Origin: Legionella lansingensis
Lineage (GTDB): Bacteria; Pseudomonadota; Gammaproteobacteria; Legionellales; Legionellaceae
DNA length: 64,000 nucleotides
NCBI RefSeq assembly: GCF_900187355.1
Contig: NZ_LT906451.1
Span: forward strand, 2,105,001 to 2,169,000
Direction: 5' to 3'
Part shown: positions 1-9,144 of the stretch, one piece after another
How the letters are laid out: each line of letters opens with the position of its first letter
How positions within the stretch are numbered: the stretch's first letter is position 1
Position numbers and translations under genes: made by a program
Notes under the pieces: generated by a model
Databases searched by the model: none
Told to the model about the DNA's origin: nothing
What the model saw: the letters and a program-made list of their open reading frames with translations, nothing else

Positions 1-692
1 TAAAAACTACCCCAAATTCTATCGCAATAATGAAGCAAATTTTTATGATTTCGCAGATGAATTTTTGAGGGATCTTCAAAAGGTAGCCAGATTATATTTG
101 CTAAAAAGGCAAAGGCTGTAGCATCAATGCTAGTAATTTCATTACCATGAAAATACTTTTTTTCACCGAGCATAATCGCGATAGCATCTAATGTTTTAAA
201 ACCCATTTCACGAACTTCTTGAGCACTATGACGGCCACTAACTTGTAAATATAAAGCGTTTTTCGTCTCCTTACGCACAGCATCAGGGATAAATAACTTT
301 GCAAGGGTTGGCAATTTAGCAAAAAAAGCTTTGCGTATATGGGACCAACCTGCCTCATCTTGCCAGCGAAAATAAAGCATGATCCAATACAAATGTTCAG
401 AGAAAGTATTCTCAAGTAGGACTGATAACGCTCTTTGCTCTTTAGTCAAATTCCTGTCTAATGAATTCCCAAACTTATTTATAAGATAATTAATGATTAA
501 CTCACTGTCCGGAATCGTCTTATCATCAAGTTTGATAAAAGGAAGTTTCCCTTTCGGTGATTTTTTGGGGTTCCTTACAAAGCGGATTTCATAAGGAATT
601 TCAGCCATACGTAAATACGTTTCAACCTTCAAACAAAAAGGGCTGGCATTTGGCAGGCCCCAAACACCAGGGAATTGGTATAATATAATCAT
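1..692 (-). CDS. Glutathione S-transferase family protein, metaxin/failed-axon-like (C-terminus outside window)
   Basis: The minus-strand frame opens at ATG 692 and is still open at base 1, so about 230 N-terminal residues are visible and the C-terminus lies outside. The start reads MIILYQFPGVWGLPNASPFC, followed by a KVETYLRMAEIPYE-type segment. This matches the thioredoxin-fold N-domain of the Fax/metaxin-like GST group, where the conserved Ser-Pro-Phe-Cys sits at the glutathione-site position. It is followed by KGKLPFI and a DSELIINYL helix typical of GST folds, then an all-helical second half. The substrate is unknown; a cytosolic glutathione-linked detoxification or stress role is inference from the family. 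The gene is divergent from the YchJ-like gene at 798. Confidence 0.8.
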   Translation of the reverse strand, partial: MIILYQFPGVWGLPNASPFCLKVETYLRMAEIPYEIRFVRNPKKSPKGKLPFIKLDDKTIPDSELIINYLINKFGNSLDRNLTKEQRALSVLLENTFSEHLYWIMLYFRWQDEAGWSHIRKAFFAKLPTLAKLFIPDAVRKETKNALYLQVSGRHSAQEVREMGFKTLDAIAIMLGEKKYFHGNEITSIDATAFAFLANIIWLPFEDPSKIHLRNHKNLLHYCDRIWGSF

Positions 693-797
693 ACTGGTAG
701 TCCTTTAGATTATGTAATTTATTCTTTATATAGTTGAGACCGCGATTATACTTACCTACTCTTTTCCACGAAAGCGATAAATAATGAGGGAATAAAC

Positions 798-1283
798 ATG
801 AATCTCTGCCCTTGTGGTTCACAACGAGATTATCAGACCTGCTGTGAACCATATGTGACGAATCGTGCTCTACCTACAACACCTGAAGCCTTGATGCGCT
901 CACGCTATACAGCTTATACCCAAGCTAATATTGATTACATAAAAAAAACCATGCGTGGACAAGCATTAACGGGTTTCAATCCCATAGAAGCCACTACTTG
1001 GGCAGCACAAGTGACCTGGATAAGCTTGCGTGTCCTACACGCCTATCTGGACAAGATGATTCCTGATAAGGGCTATGTTGAATTTATTGCCACCTTTAAA
1101 GACGATAATAAGATTACCCAAATTCATGAACTGAGTGAATTTGAATATCATGAAGGAGCGTGGTTCTACACAACAGGCCATCAGCCTAAGAATCAAGATG
1201 GTAAAACAAAAACCAAGATAGCTCGGAATGCCCCTTGCTCTTGCGGGAGTGGTAAAAAATTTAAAAATTGCTGCTTGAGATGA
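798..1283 (+). CDS. YchJ family protein with terminal SEC-C zinc motifs (UPF0225)
   Basis: 161 residues. The N-terminus MNLCPCGSQRDYQTCCEPY is a SEC-C-type CxCx(8)CC zinc motif, and a second copy, CSCGSGKKFKNCC, closes the protein. Between them is the NTF2-like YchJ core with the signature PEALMRSRYTAYT. A GAGGG ribosome-binding site lies just upstream of ATG 798. The family is widespread and of unknown function; SEC-C motifs elsewhere bind zinc and contact SecB or ribosomes. The length is normal for the family. The gene ends at an inverted repeat (1311-1381). Confidence 0.9.
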   Translation: MNLCPCGSQRDYQTCCEPYVTNRALPTTPEALMRSRYTAYTQANIDYIKKTMRGQALTGFNPIEATTWAAQVTWISLRVLHAYLDKMIPDKGYVEFIATFKDDNKITQIHELSEFEYHEGAWFYTTGHQPKNQDGKTKTKIARNAPCSCGSGKKFKNCCLR

Positions 1284-1310
1284 CAATTACAAAATTGTTC
1301 ATTAAATTGT

Positions 1311-1381
1311 GTCATTCCCGCGTAGGCGGGAATCCATTCTGGAATGACATGAGATTTTGATCGCCTATGCGGGGATGACAT
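1311..1381. repeat. Dispersed palindromic repeat, family A (copy 1)
   Basis: An imperfect inverted repeat built from GTCATTCCCGCGTAGGCGGG with a partly complementary second half ending GCGGGGATGACA. Related copies lie at 13181-13216, 26735-26815 and 39044-39083. All are intergenic and between gene ends. It can fold as an RNA hairpin on either strand, but no T-run follows, so a dedicated terminator role is not shown. Confidence 0.75.
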
Positions 1382-1435
1382 AGTTGGATAAACATCCTCG
1401 ATCCTGGAAAGAATCTCCTCATCCATTTCACAAGC

Positions 1436-1975
1436 TTAATTTGTTTGTGCCAATAGCTTATTGGTATATGCAATGGCTAACGCAGATACCAACAACGTTA
1501 AATGGATGACAACTTGCCACATGACATTATCATAACTTTGCTTGCTAGGATCGATAAAAGTCCGCAATAAATGAATGGAAGAAATACCGATTAAAGCGAG
1601 TGCTAATTTAATTTTCATGGCACCTGCATCGATATGATCAAGCCATTCTGGCTGGTCGGGATGATCATGTAAATTTAGCTTCGAGACGAAAGTCTCGTAG
1701 CCTCCCATAATCACCATGATTAACAAATTCGCGATCATCACCACATCGATTAGATCTAAAACACCGAGCATGATTTGCGTGTTATCAGCACTATTGATAT
1801 GAGCCATTAAGTGAAAAAGTTCAGTTATAAATCGATAAGCATAGGCCGTTAAAACAAAGAGTAAACCCAGATATAAGGGCGCCTGTAACCATCGCCCCAT
1901 AAATATTAACTGACTAATCCATTGTGGCAATTTCTTCAGTTCATACTTGGTAATAACTTCGCTATCTTGCTTCAT
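1436..1975 (-). CDS. YqhA/UPF0114 family inner-membrane protein
   Basis: 179 residues with about four hydrophobic helices: near residues 30-50 (LYLGLLFVLTAYAYRF), 65-90 (LIDVVMIANLLIMVIMGGYE), 115-135, and a C-terminal helix ending in AIAYTNKLLAQTN. The central GGYETFVSKL segment is characteristic of the YqhA/UPF0114 (TIGR00645) family. Length and topology are typical. The function is unknown in the family; a small integral membrane protein is all that can be claimed. It lies downstream of tRNA-Lys on the same strand, with no sign of a shared operon beyond orientation. Confidence 0.85.
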   Translation of the reverse strand: MKQDSEVITKYELKKLPQWISQLIFMGRWLQAPLYLGLLFVLTAYAYRFITELFHLMAHINSADNTQIMLGVLDLIDVVMIANLLIMVIMGGYETFVSKLNLHDHPDQPEWLDHIDAGAMKIKLALALIGISSIHLLRTFIDPSKQSYDNVMWQVVIHLTLLVSALAIAYTNKLLAQTN

Positions 1976-2057
1976 GATTTATTTCTTTGAAAAGCTTGGA
2001 GGGTTTAATCACCACGAACTTTATCTATAACGGACAAATTTTCGCAGATGACTAGAT

Positions 2058-2133
2058 TGGTGGGCCGTATAGGGATCGAACCTATGACACAGAGGTTAAG
2101 AGCCTCCTGCTCTACCAGCTGAGCTAACGGCCC
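2058..2133 (-). tRNA. tRNA-Lys (anticodon CTT)
   Basis: A 76-nt cloverleaf on the minus strand. The acceptor GGGCCGT pairs with ACGGCCC. The D stem is GCTC/GAGC. The anticodon stem GGAGG/CCTCT encloses the loop CTCTTAA, giving anticodon CTT (reads AAG). The T arm is ATAGG-TTCGATC-CCTAT. The discriminator is A and the 3' CCA is encoded. All invariant positions checked (T8, GG in the D loop, TTC in the T loop) are present. Confidence 0.97.
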
Positions 2134-2176
2134 ACAGCCATACAAGCATAGCGGCTCTGAATAAAATTTCAAGACT

Positions 2177-3070
2177 TTATTTTTCTTTCTTTTGTTGATA
2201 CATCCTTTCATCTGCCATCGCCATAATTTCTTCCATGGTATGACCATCTCTGGGCACGTAAGCTATACCTATGCTCACACTACCTTCGATCTTATTACCA
2301 GATAAAGTGTAAGTAGCGCACAATTTCCTGGAAATTTTCTGGGCAACCTTTTCCGCTTTATCATAACTTTCAATTTCAGTGACGATAACAATAAATTCAT
2401 CACCACCAATTCGTGCAGCAAAATCTTCATTACGTATAGAGCGTTTTAGGCGTTCAGCCAAAGTTACTAAAAATAAATCGCCAACTTTATGGCCAAAGGT
2501 ATCATTAATCTGTTTAAATTTATTAACATCGATAAAAAGTACAGCGAATTTTCTTTTATGACGCAGCGACGTAGCAAGTTCACGTTCAAATTGGGCTTCA
2601 AATTGCCGACGGTTCGGAAGATTTGTTAGCAAATCATAGTGTGCTAAGTGTTCTAATTGTTTTTGAATTTTTCTCTGTTCAGTTATATTGCGAAAGATAA
2701 TAAGATATGATTTCTCTTCTTCGGTAGCTCCAAACCTGTTAACAGAAATTAGGTAATATTCTTCTTGTTCGGCGATTTTGCAAAACTCAAATGATATCCA
2801 CCCATCATGTTCTTCATTAAATAATTGTTCTTTACCATAGGCGGAATCCAATGGGTGAATCTGCATCTTATCAAATACCTCAAAGAGATTCTTCCCTAAA
2901 AGCGTAATATGGGTCTCGCCAACTAACTCATCAAAGACTTTATTACACCATTGAATATTCCCTTTTTTGTTAACCCAAATGACCCCTTCATCAATGGCAT
3001 TAAATATGAGCTCCATTTTTGTAATGGTGTCTCTAAGTTGGCTTATTTGATAATTAAGTGTTTCATTCAT
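2177..3070 (-). CDS. PAS-GGDEF diguanylate cyclase
   Basis: 297 residues. An N-terminal PAS domain (about 15-125, with FNAIDEGVIWVNKKGNIQWCN) precedes a GGDEF domain (about 140-297). The active-site motif is intact, ARIGGDEFIVIV, and an RNED sits five residues ahead of it, matching the RxxD inhibitory I-site. It should make c-di-GMP from GTP with product feedback. No membrane segment or signal peptide was seen, so it is probably cytosolic. Its ATG overlaps the stop of the upstream PAS gene by 4 nt, implying translational coupling and a joint sensory role. Confidence 0.92.
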   Translation of the reverse strand: MNETLNYQISQLRDTITKMELIFNAIDEGVIWVNKKGNIQWCNKVFDELVGETHITLLGKNLFEVFDKMQIHPLDSAYGKEQLFNEEHDGWISFEFCKIAEQEEYYLISVNRFGATEEEKSYLIIFRNITEQRKIQKQLEHLAHYDLLTNLPNRRQFEAQFERELATSLRHKRKFAVLFIDVNKFKQINDTFGHKVGDLFLVTLAERLKRSIRNEDFAARIGGDEFIVIVTEIESYDKAEKVAQKISRKLCATYTLSGNKIEGSVSIGIAYVPRDGHTMEEIMAMADERMYQQKKEK

Positions 3071-3438
3071 TCTTCATGTTCCAACGGTTGAATGGTTGCA
3101 GCAAAGGTCCATTTCCCATGTTTTTTTTCAGCATAAATGACATGCTCAGAAGCTAAATTCCCACCGTTAGCAAGCACAACAGACAGGACTAAAGGTTTGC
3201 CAAGAAGTGTTGGTCGCTCTGTGTTTAAGAATCTAGAAAAACCAATATCATGTGCTGTGTGAAGCTCCTTGGGGATAATAGTGATAAGAGGCTTGCCTAA
3301 AATTTGTGGTCGTTTCCAGCCATATGCTTTATGAAAAGCATCATTAATCTGAGTGATTATTCCTTCCTCATCAGCCATGATGGCCGGAATATCTTCTTGA
3401 CTAATAATATCTGAGATTTTTTTAGTCGTGTTCTTCAT
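3067..3438 (-). CDS. Single-domain PAS sensor protein
   Basis: The start is placed at ATG 3438 (MKNTTKKISDII), which follows AGGAAATG at workable spacing; a longer in-frame extension to 3492 lacks such a site. The 123-residue product is essentially one PAS domain: IPAIMADEEGIITQINDAFH, then YGWKRPQILGKPLITIIP, ending in a beta-rich segment. It has no output domain. It overlaps the PAS-GGDEF gene by ATGA, so the two may act as a split PAS-PAS-GGDEF sensor. The ligand is not evident. Confidence 0.8.
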   Translation of the reverse strand: MKNTTKKISDIISQEDIPAIMADEEGIITQINDAFHKAYGWKRPQILGKPLITIIPKELHTAHDIGFSRFLNTERPTLLGKPLVLSVVLANGGNLASEHVIYAEKKHGKWTFAATIQPLEHEE

Positions 3439-3597
3439 AACTTCATTTCCTATGATTCTATAAATAATAGGTGGCCACTTTGAAATGAGCAATGAAAAGA
3501 CAATATTCGCAGCAGGCCATCTTGGTGCTATCCATCCGCTGCCCGGGAACGTTTTTTAGAGGATAGCATAGCTACAATATATATAAATGAACCAAAA

Positions 3598-3915
3598 ATG
3601 AAGGTTATGGAAGCGAAGGATAAAAAAATACTCTGCCAAGCAATAGAATCACACCATCAAATAGAATGCATTTATCATGGTAAGAAAAGATTGCTTGAAC
3701 CTTATCTCTACGGCATTTTAGGAGGCAAGGAGCACCTTCATTGCTACCAATTTGGTGGTGAAAGCGAATCCGGCGGTCTTCCGCAATGGAGAAATCTGCG
3801 ATTGGATGACATTAAACATCTTAGAATCATTCCTCACTCCCATTTTGACATCAGATCCAGTTATCACCCTGAAAATGCTCACTATCATTCAATAGAGAAA
3901 GGGATAAATGTCTGA
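3598..3915 (+). CDS. Small WYL-domain-like protein
   Basis: 105 residues. It resembles an isolated WYL fold: an N-terminal helix (ILCQAIESHHQIECIYHG), then KKRLLEPYLYGILGG, close to the R-x-(L)-EPY pattern of WYL domains, then LRLDDIKHLRII. There is no HTH, so it cannot be a full WYL transcription factor. Start ATG 3598 is used, with an alternative at 3607; no clear ribosome-binding site favours either. Flanked by the PAS genes (opposite strand) and the 1170-residue gene (convergent). Function unknown; a ligand-binding role is inference. Confidence 0.6.
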   Translation: MKVMEAKDKKILCQAIESHHQIECIYHGKKRLLEPYLYGILGGKEHLHCYQFGGESESGGLPQWRNLRLDDIKHLRIIPHSHFDIRSSYHPENAHYHSIEKGINV

Positions 3916-3922
3916 TAAGAAA

Positions 3923-6900
3923 TTAACTACCAAGATTCAGGAGAGATTCTTCGCTACGTTCTGATGACAAGTCATTGTCATCAGCTAATGGTAAGAGAAA
4001 ATCTCTAATGTACGTAATACGCCGAGCTAAGGATCCCTGGGAATTCACAAGCTTTATTTTTTGCAGTTCTAAGAGCAAGGTTTCTAGATTTTTCGGGGGG
4101 GCTCTCATGATTTTATTGACATCAGCGATATGATGCCGGTTCCAATGCCCAGTAAAAAAACGCAAAAGTCGTGAATCGCACTTGGTATAATCTTCAAGGA
4201 TTTCATAAGCCTTAGCTAGCGGCGTTTTGTCTCCCCGTACAGGATTCAACCTTCTATAGCTATCAAGAGCGTGAATTTCATCAAACCAAGCAACCAGATG
4301 TGGATGCCCTTCTTTTGCAGCCAGTTCGCTCAAGGAATGCAGCGATACTCGCCGGTGAGTCTGAGCAATGACCAGCATAATTGCCTTGACACATTGCAAT
4401 TTGCCCTTAGAGACTGCTTGTATCAGTTGGTTATCCAAAATCTTGGCATCAATTAGCCTAAGACTAAACATTATCTGATCTTTGATACGTGGAGCCGCTT
4501 CAGTCAAGGTCATAGTCCATAATTGCTCAGGATCATTATCGATCAAGATCCTTATCATTTGGGTATCGTGATTTTGACATGCTATTTCAAACGCTTTTTG
4601 CTCTACTGCTGAGTCGGGCAATAAATCATCGGGAAAATCATTATAAATCGCGCTCAACATAGCACTGTCACCGTTCGGCGCAACCTCAGAAAGAATTGCA
4701 GCAGCAACATCTTGTTTGGTTAACTTTCTCTCCCCGTTGTCCTCTCTTAAAGAAATTAAAAAATCCAGTGTCTCCTTATTTCCATTATGACGACAGTACT
4801 GTACTCCTTCCCATATCAAGTCAGAAGTAAAACGACTCTTACAAATTTCTATAAAACGTAGCTGTTCCCTAGGCTCCATTTCTCTCAGAATGCGGCGAAA
4901 GATTGAAGTCAACCTCGTCTGAGTTGGAAAATTGTCTGATAATGCACATATGACTTCCACACACCGCCAATGACCCCATACCACCGCTAACCCTAGAGCT
5001 TTGGCAAGATCATATTCTAAAGGTTCAGAACCTGCTCGACATACTAGCGACAATCCTTCATCAAAGCCGAGTTCCACTGCTTGGAATATGAGAGTGCTTT
5101 GAAGTTCTTCAGACAATTCCCATAATTGTTTCTTTTCAAGTAAAAGCGCTAATACTTGCGTTGATTCTATACTTAAGGCAGCCATAAAAAGGGAACGAAT
5201 ATCTGCTTCATCCAATTGACTAATCATTTCAGGAATTAGAAATAAGTTAATCAACGCGAGGTCTTCTTCCCAGATAATAGCCCTAAATGCCTTTAAAAAA
5301 GTCAACTTATCAAAATAGATGCGAGCTTGAGCAAGCAGGTAGGTCATCAAGAATTCATTCTTGCGACTAACCGCCTCTTCCAACAACGATTTTTTATCCT
5401 TATGCCATGAGATCAACCACCAATGCCGATTGTAACGACTCAGCACCATGATTATTTGAATAGCTAGCTTCTCACTAATACTCTCCAACAATAGATTGAC
5501 CAACGTTTGTTGGCATTCAAAAAGGGCTTGCTCATCATTCAAATCAAATAAAGCAGGTAGCATCGTTTCCAGATCAAACGTCTCTTGTAACAGATGAAAA
5601 CGCTTTTTGATAAGGGTTTCTTTTAGCTGTGTGTATTCGGAAGACAATGTTGAATTCGCTGAACGGATAGATAGAAAAAAATTCATCTTACTCACAATCA
5701 GTTGCCAATCCTCACGCAACTCCTCATAATCCCTCTGAGCAAAGACATCTTTCCCAAGTATACGTTGGCAACGTTGTTGCCATCGACTTTCATACTGATG
5801 TTGCTGTTTTTCTAGGAATTCTAACGTAGAAAACTGTAGTTCGACTTCAGGGAAACTCTCCTCAGCATCACTAGACTCTTCCTTATCATTGGCCATGATA
5901 GATTCATAGGTGATGGATTCATCCTCACTCTCCATCTCGGAAGAAACATCACTGTTGTCACCTTGCTCCATCAGTTCTTCATAGCGCTCACGAAGTAGAT
6001 GAATAGTGCTGTCTTTACATCCTATTTCCTCATGAGTTAATGACAAATTAACCATTTGCTGATAGAGATAATGACTTTTCTCATGATCATCATTTTCGTG
6101 GTACCAAGATTGAAGTCTCTTAAGCAATTTAAATTTTTTCTTATTATGGATAACGTCATCAACAAGTAGCGTTTGGATATAACTAACAAAATCCTCATAA
6201 GTAAACAAAGTGCGCATGTCCTCCCGATCAACGATCAGAAAAAAAACGAGCATGTTCTTCTTAGCCAACAGATGCACTTCAAAAGATTCATATGAAATCA
6301 GCTTAGAGAGAGCTTTAAGCCTCAGAGAAAGCCCCTCCCCCCTAAAGGCATCCAATAATTTATTGATTAGCTGTGGTACAGCTGCAAAGACAGCACCTTT
6401 AAGATTTAAAGCAGACGTTAGTATGATGTTATTTTTTTTCTCATTATAATTGGCGATAAATGCCTGATAGAGGAATTCTGTTCCAAATCGTTCGTATAAT
6501 TGGTCAAACAAGGAAGATGAACCGATCTTTATAAAAACAGGCTCATTCAACTCGACCTGGATAAGATCGGTAGCAGAAGACTGATTACCTTGTAAGTTAT
6601 AATGTTTAAAAGCCTCCGAGCCTGCACTTGTTTGCATAGCAAGCTCAACAATTTTTTGTCCTCTTTCACTTGCTCTTAGTTGACGATAAAGTATAGGGAT
6701 AGGATTATTTTCTTCACCAAGCATGTGCACGTGAAACATAAAAAAATCATGCAATAAACCGGAACCAATAATATCGCGTTCATCTACCCCTTTCGTTAAC
6801 ATCCAAATAATATAAGCGGCTAGATATAGCGGTCTGTCAAAATATGTTTTAAATAAAGATACGATCGATAATGGCGTTTTGATTTCTCCTAATTGTTCTG

Positions 6901-7435
6901 TAATGTTTTCTACGAGCATGGACAGAGTAAACTCTTCTGCTTCTGCTTGCAGTTTATTTTTGTGAACCGATATGAGTTGCGCCCCTATGGGATAGATCTG
7001 TTGTAATGGTTTATTTTCTTCATAAAAAATAACAGCTTCTTCTTGTCTCTCAAGAAAACAACTAAATACAGCAGCAATTTTTTGTCCGCATATCATTTGC
7101 TCCGCTTTCTTGCCCTTCAAAGCATCATGTGTGCGAACAAGCCAAAGAAGAATTGCTTTATGCAGATTTATAGACCCTTCATCACTCTGGGTATTTAACT
7201 CCGTAAGGCAGAATTGTAAAAACCGATCCGTATTCTCTACAGAGATCAGATCGGTTGATTTTTGCTGCGAGCTTCGATCGTTTTCGCCGGTGACAGACAA
7301 GTCTCCTAACATGGCTTTACATTCAGCATGTAATTTATGGAGGTCTTCAGAAACGATATTGTCATTAACTAGCGGGCACTTCCCGCCCGGACTACTAAGC
7401 CAGTGCAACAACTTAATCAGTTGCTCTAAAGTCAT
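3923..7435 (-). CDS. Large unrecognised protein with degenerate ankyrin-like repeats and Glu-rich C-terminus; Dot/Icm effector candidate
   Basis: 1170 residues, no recognised family. There is no signal peptide or long membrane helix. The middle carries an acidic stretch (about 500-545, SEMESEDESITYE and KEESSDAEESFPE). The C-terminal third contains helical pairs resembling worn ankyrin repeats (AFEIACQNHDTQMIRILIDN; LIQAVSKGKLQCVKAIML; ELAAKEGHPHLVAWF). The last residues, DNDLSSERSEESLLNLGS, are Glu/Ser-rich, like the E-block signals of Dot/Icm substrates. It starts 15 bp after gltX on the same strand with a weak ribosome-binding site. Effector status is inference from composition and size. 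Confidence 0.75.
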   Translation of the reverse strand: MTLEQLIKLLHWLSSPGGKCPLVNDNIVSEDLHKLHAECKAMLGDLSVTGENDRSSQQKSTDLISVENTDRFLQFCLTELNTQSDEGSINLHKAILLWLVRTHDALKGKKAEQMICGQKIAAVFSCFLERQEEAVIFYEENKPLQQIYPIGAQLISVHKNKLQAEAEEFTLSMLVENITEQLGEIKTPLSIVSLFKTYFDRPLYLAAYIIWMLTKGVDERDIIGSGLLHDFFMFHVHMLGEENNPIPILYRQLRASERGQKIVELAMQTSAGSEAFKHYNLQGNQSSATDLIQVELNEPVFIKIGSSSLFDQLYERFGTEFLYQAFIANYNEKKNNIILTSALNLKGAVFAAVPQLINKLLDAFRGEGLSLRLKALSKLISYESFEVHLLAKKNMLVFFLIVDREDMRTLFTYEDFVSYIQTLLVDDVIHNKKKFKLLKRLQSWYHENDDHEKSHYLYQQMVNLSLTHEEIGCKDSTIHLLRERYEELMEQGDNSDVSSEMESEDESITYESIMANDKEESSDAEESFPEVELQFSTLEFLEKQQHQYESRWQQRCQRILGKDVFAQRDYEELREDWQLIVSKMNFFLSIRSANSTLSSEYTQLKETLIKKRFHLLQETFDLETMLPALFDLNDEQALFECQQTLVNLLLESISEKLAIQIIMVLSRYNRHWWLISWHKDKKSLLEEAVSRKNEFLMTYLLAQARIYFDKLTFLKAFRAIIWEEDLALINLFLIPEMISQLDEADIRSLFMAALSIESTQVLALLLEKKQLWELSEELQSTLIFQAVELGFDEGLSLVCRAGSEPLEYDLAKALGLAVVWGHWRCVEVICALSDNFPTQTRLTSIFRRILREMEPREQLRFIEICKSRFTSDLIWEGVQYCRHNGNKETLDFLISLREDNGERKLTKQDVAAAILSEVAPNGDSAMLSAIYNDFPDDLLPDSAVEQKAFEIACQNHDTQMIRILIDNDPEQLWTMTLTEAAPRIKDQIMFSLRLIDAKILDNQLIQAVSKGKLQCVKAIMLVIAQTHRRVSLHSLSELAAKEGHPHLVAWFDEIHALDSYRRLNPVRGDKTPLAKAYEILEDYTKCDSRLLRFFTGHWNRHHIADVNKIMRAPPKNLETLLLELQKIKLVNSQGSLARRITYIRDFLLPLADDNDLSSERSEESLLNLGS

Positions 7436-7450
7436 GAACTTGTCTCGGGT

Positions 7451-8866
7451 TTATTGATTCCCTGCAGCTGCTCGTTCGCGAATACGTTCCAAACCCTGTT
7501 GTAAGCGAATCAAAGTACGCTCCCTCCCCAACAATGTGAGGGTCATATCAATGGCGGGGGACGTGCTGCTTCCTGTCACTGAAACACGTAAAGGCTGAGC
7601 TATTTTACTCATATTGATGTCAAATGCCGCACTAACATCATTGATGCATGTCTGCAAACTGTCTTTATCCCAGCTCTGCAATTGACTTAATTTTTCATAC
7701 AACGCTTCAAGTGGCTGCAATACCACTGGTCTTAAATGTTTTTTTACCGCGTCTTCGTCATATTCTATTTTATCTTGATAGAAATAGAGACTTTTTTCGC
7801 AGATTTCTGCCAAGGTTTTACAACGTTCAGCCTGTATGCTAACCAGGTCGGCCAACTTGGGACCTCGATTTAGATCGATGTGACGTTGGTCAAAATGCCA
7901 TTTTAGAGCCTTTGCGACTTCTTCTGGAGGATCGTTTTTTTGGTAATGTTGATTTAACCAATTTAGTTTCTCATAATTAAAACTTGAAACGCCGCGACTC
8001 ACATTCTTTAAATCAAAGAAGCTAATCATTTCATCAAGTGTAAAGATTTCTTGATCGCCATAGGACCAACCTAAACGGACCAGATAATTTAGCAAGGCAT
8101 GAGGCAGAAAACCCAGTTCTTTAAATTGCAATACACTCACTGCCCCATGACGCTTCGACAGTCTCTTACCATCATCCCCAAGGATCATAGGTAAATGTGC
8201 ATACACAGGAACCGGGGCATTCAAGGCTTTGAATAAGTTAATTTGCCGAGGGGTATTATTGATATGATCATCACCACGAATAACATGTGTTATCTCCATG
8301 TCCCAGTCATCAATGACCACTGCAAAATTATAGGTAGGGTGACCGTCTGAGCGGACCAGGATCAAATCATCCAGCTCGCTATTATCAATGTGAATTTCAC
8401 CATAAACCTGATCGGTAAATGAGACCGTGCCCATGTGTGGATTTTTAAAGCGAATGACTTGTCCATCTCCTGCTGGTAAATCTTTATCACGACAATGACC
8501 ATCATAGCGAGGTTTTTCTTTAGCCGCGAGCTGAGCCTCGCGTAAAGCTTCAAGTCGCTCCTTACTACATTCGCAGCGATAAGCTTTACCTTCTTCCAAG
8601 AGCGTTTGCGCAATTTCCTGATAGCGCCCGTAGCGTTTCGTTTGATAGAAAGGACCCGCATCATAATTCAGGCCCAACCATTCCATACCATCGAGAATAG
8701 CTTGAACGGATTCTTGTGTTGAGCGCTCTTGATCAGTATCTTCAATTCGCAAGATAAATTCACCTTTATGGTGTCTTGCATATAGCCAGGAAAATAAAGC
8801 GGTGCGCACTCCACCTACATGAAGAAAACCCGTGGGACTAGGGGCAAAGCGAGTTCTAAAAATCAT
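7451..8866 (-). CDS. gltX: Glutamyl-tRNA synthetase
   Basis: 471 residues from ATG 8866 (MIFRTRFAPSPTGFLHVGG). A longer in-frame opening to 8938 adds sequence not expected in the family. The class I HIGH-type motif is FAPSPTGFLHVG and the KMSKS equivalent is KRLSKRHG. A CxC...C zinc-like cluster occurs near YRCECSKERL. It charges tRNA-Glu in the cytosol. The C-terminal anticodon-binding helical region is complete and the length is normal. The 1170-residue gene follows at only 15 bp and could be cotranscribed. Confidence 0.97.
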   Translation of the reverse strand: MIFRTRFAPSPTGFLHVGGVRTALFSWLYARHHKGEFILRIEDTDQERSTQESVQAILDGMEWLGLNYDAGPFYQTKRYGRYQEIAQTLLEEGKAYRCECSKERLEALREAQLAAKEKPRYDGHCRDKDLPAGDGQVIRFKNPHMGTVSFTDQVYGEIHIDNSELDDLILVRSDGHPTYNFAVVIDDWDMEITHVIRGDDHINNTPRQINLFKALNAPVPVYAHLPMILGDDGKRLSKRHGAVSVLQFKELGFLPHALLNYLVRLGWSYGDQEIFTLDEMISFFDLKNVSRGVSSFNYEKLNWLNQHYQKNDPPEEVAKALKWHFDQRHIDLNRGPKLADLVSIQAERCKTLAEICEKSLYFYQDKIEYDEDAVKKHLRPVVLQPLEALYEKLSQLQSWDKDSLQTCINDVSAAFDINMSKIAQPLRVSVTGSSTSPAIDMTLTLLGRERTLIRLQQGLERIRERAAAGNQ

Positions 8867-9144
8867 AAAAAGTAGCAACTTCATTTTGAATGGGTATATA
8901 ATAGCCGACTTTACCAGTAACGCAAAATAAACGCACATGGGCTTTCTGTCTTTGTATCTTATAAGATCTGGTTTTAAATTTGCTAAGCTTAATCAAGATG
9001 CGATTGTAATTGACAGTGCAAGATGCCCATCGTTCATCATGAATTGTCAACAATTAGCGCATAGTAACGTTTTGGGACTATTTCATAGGAAATTGCCATG
9101 TCTGAAGCGCTTATATCCAAATTAATTTACAATAGGTGCCGCCT

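Noticed and set aside
8867-9144. Short ORFs between gltX and letS
   Set aside because: They lack ribosome-binding sites and known motifs; the region is better read as divergent promoters, with an unneeded N-terminal extension of gltX.
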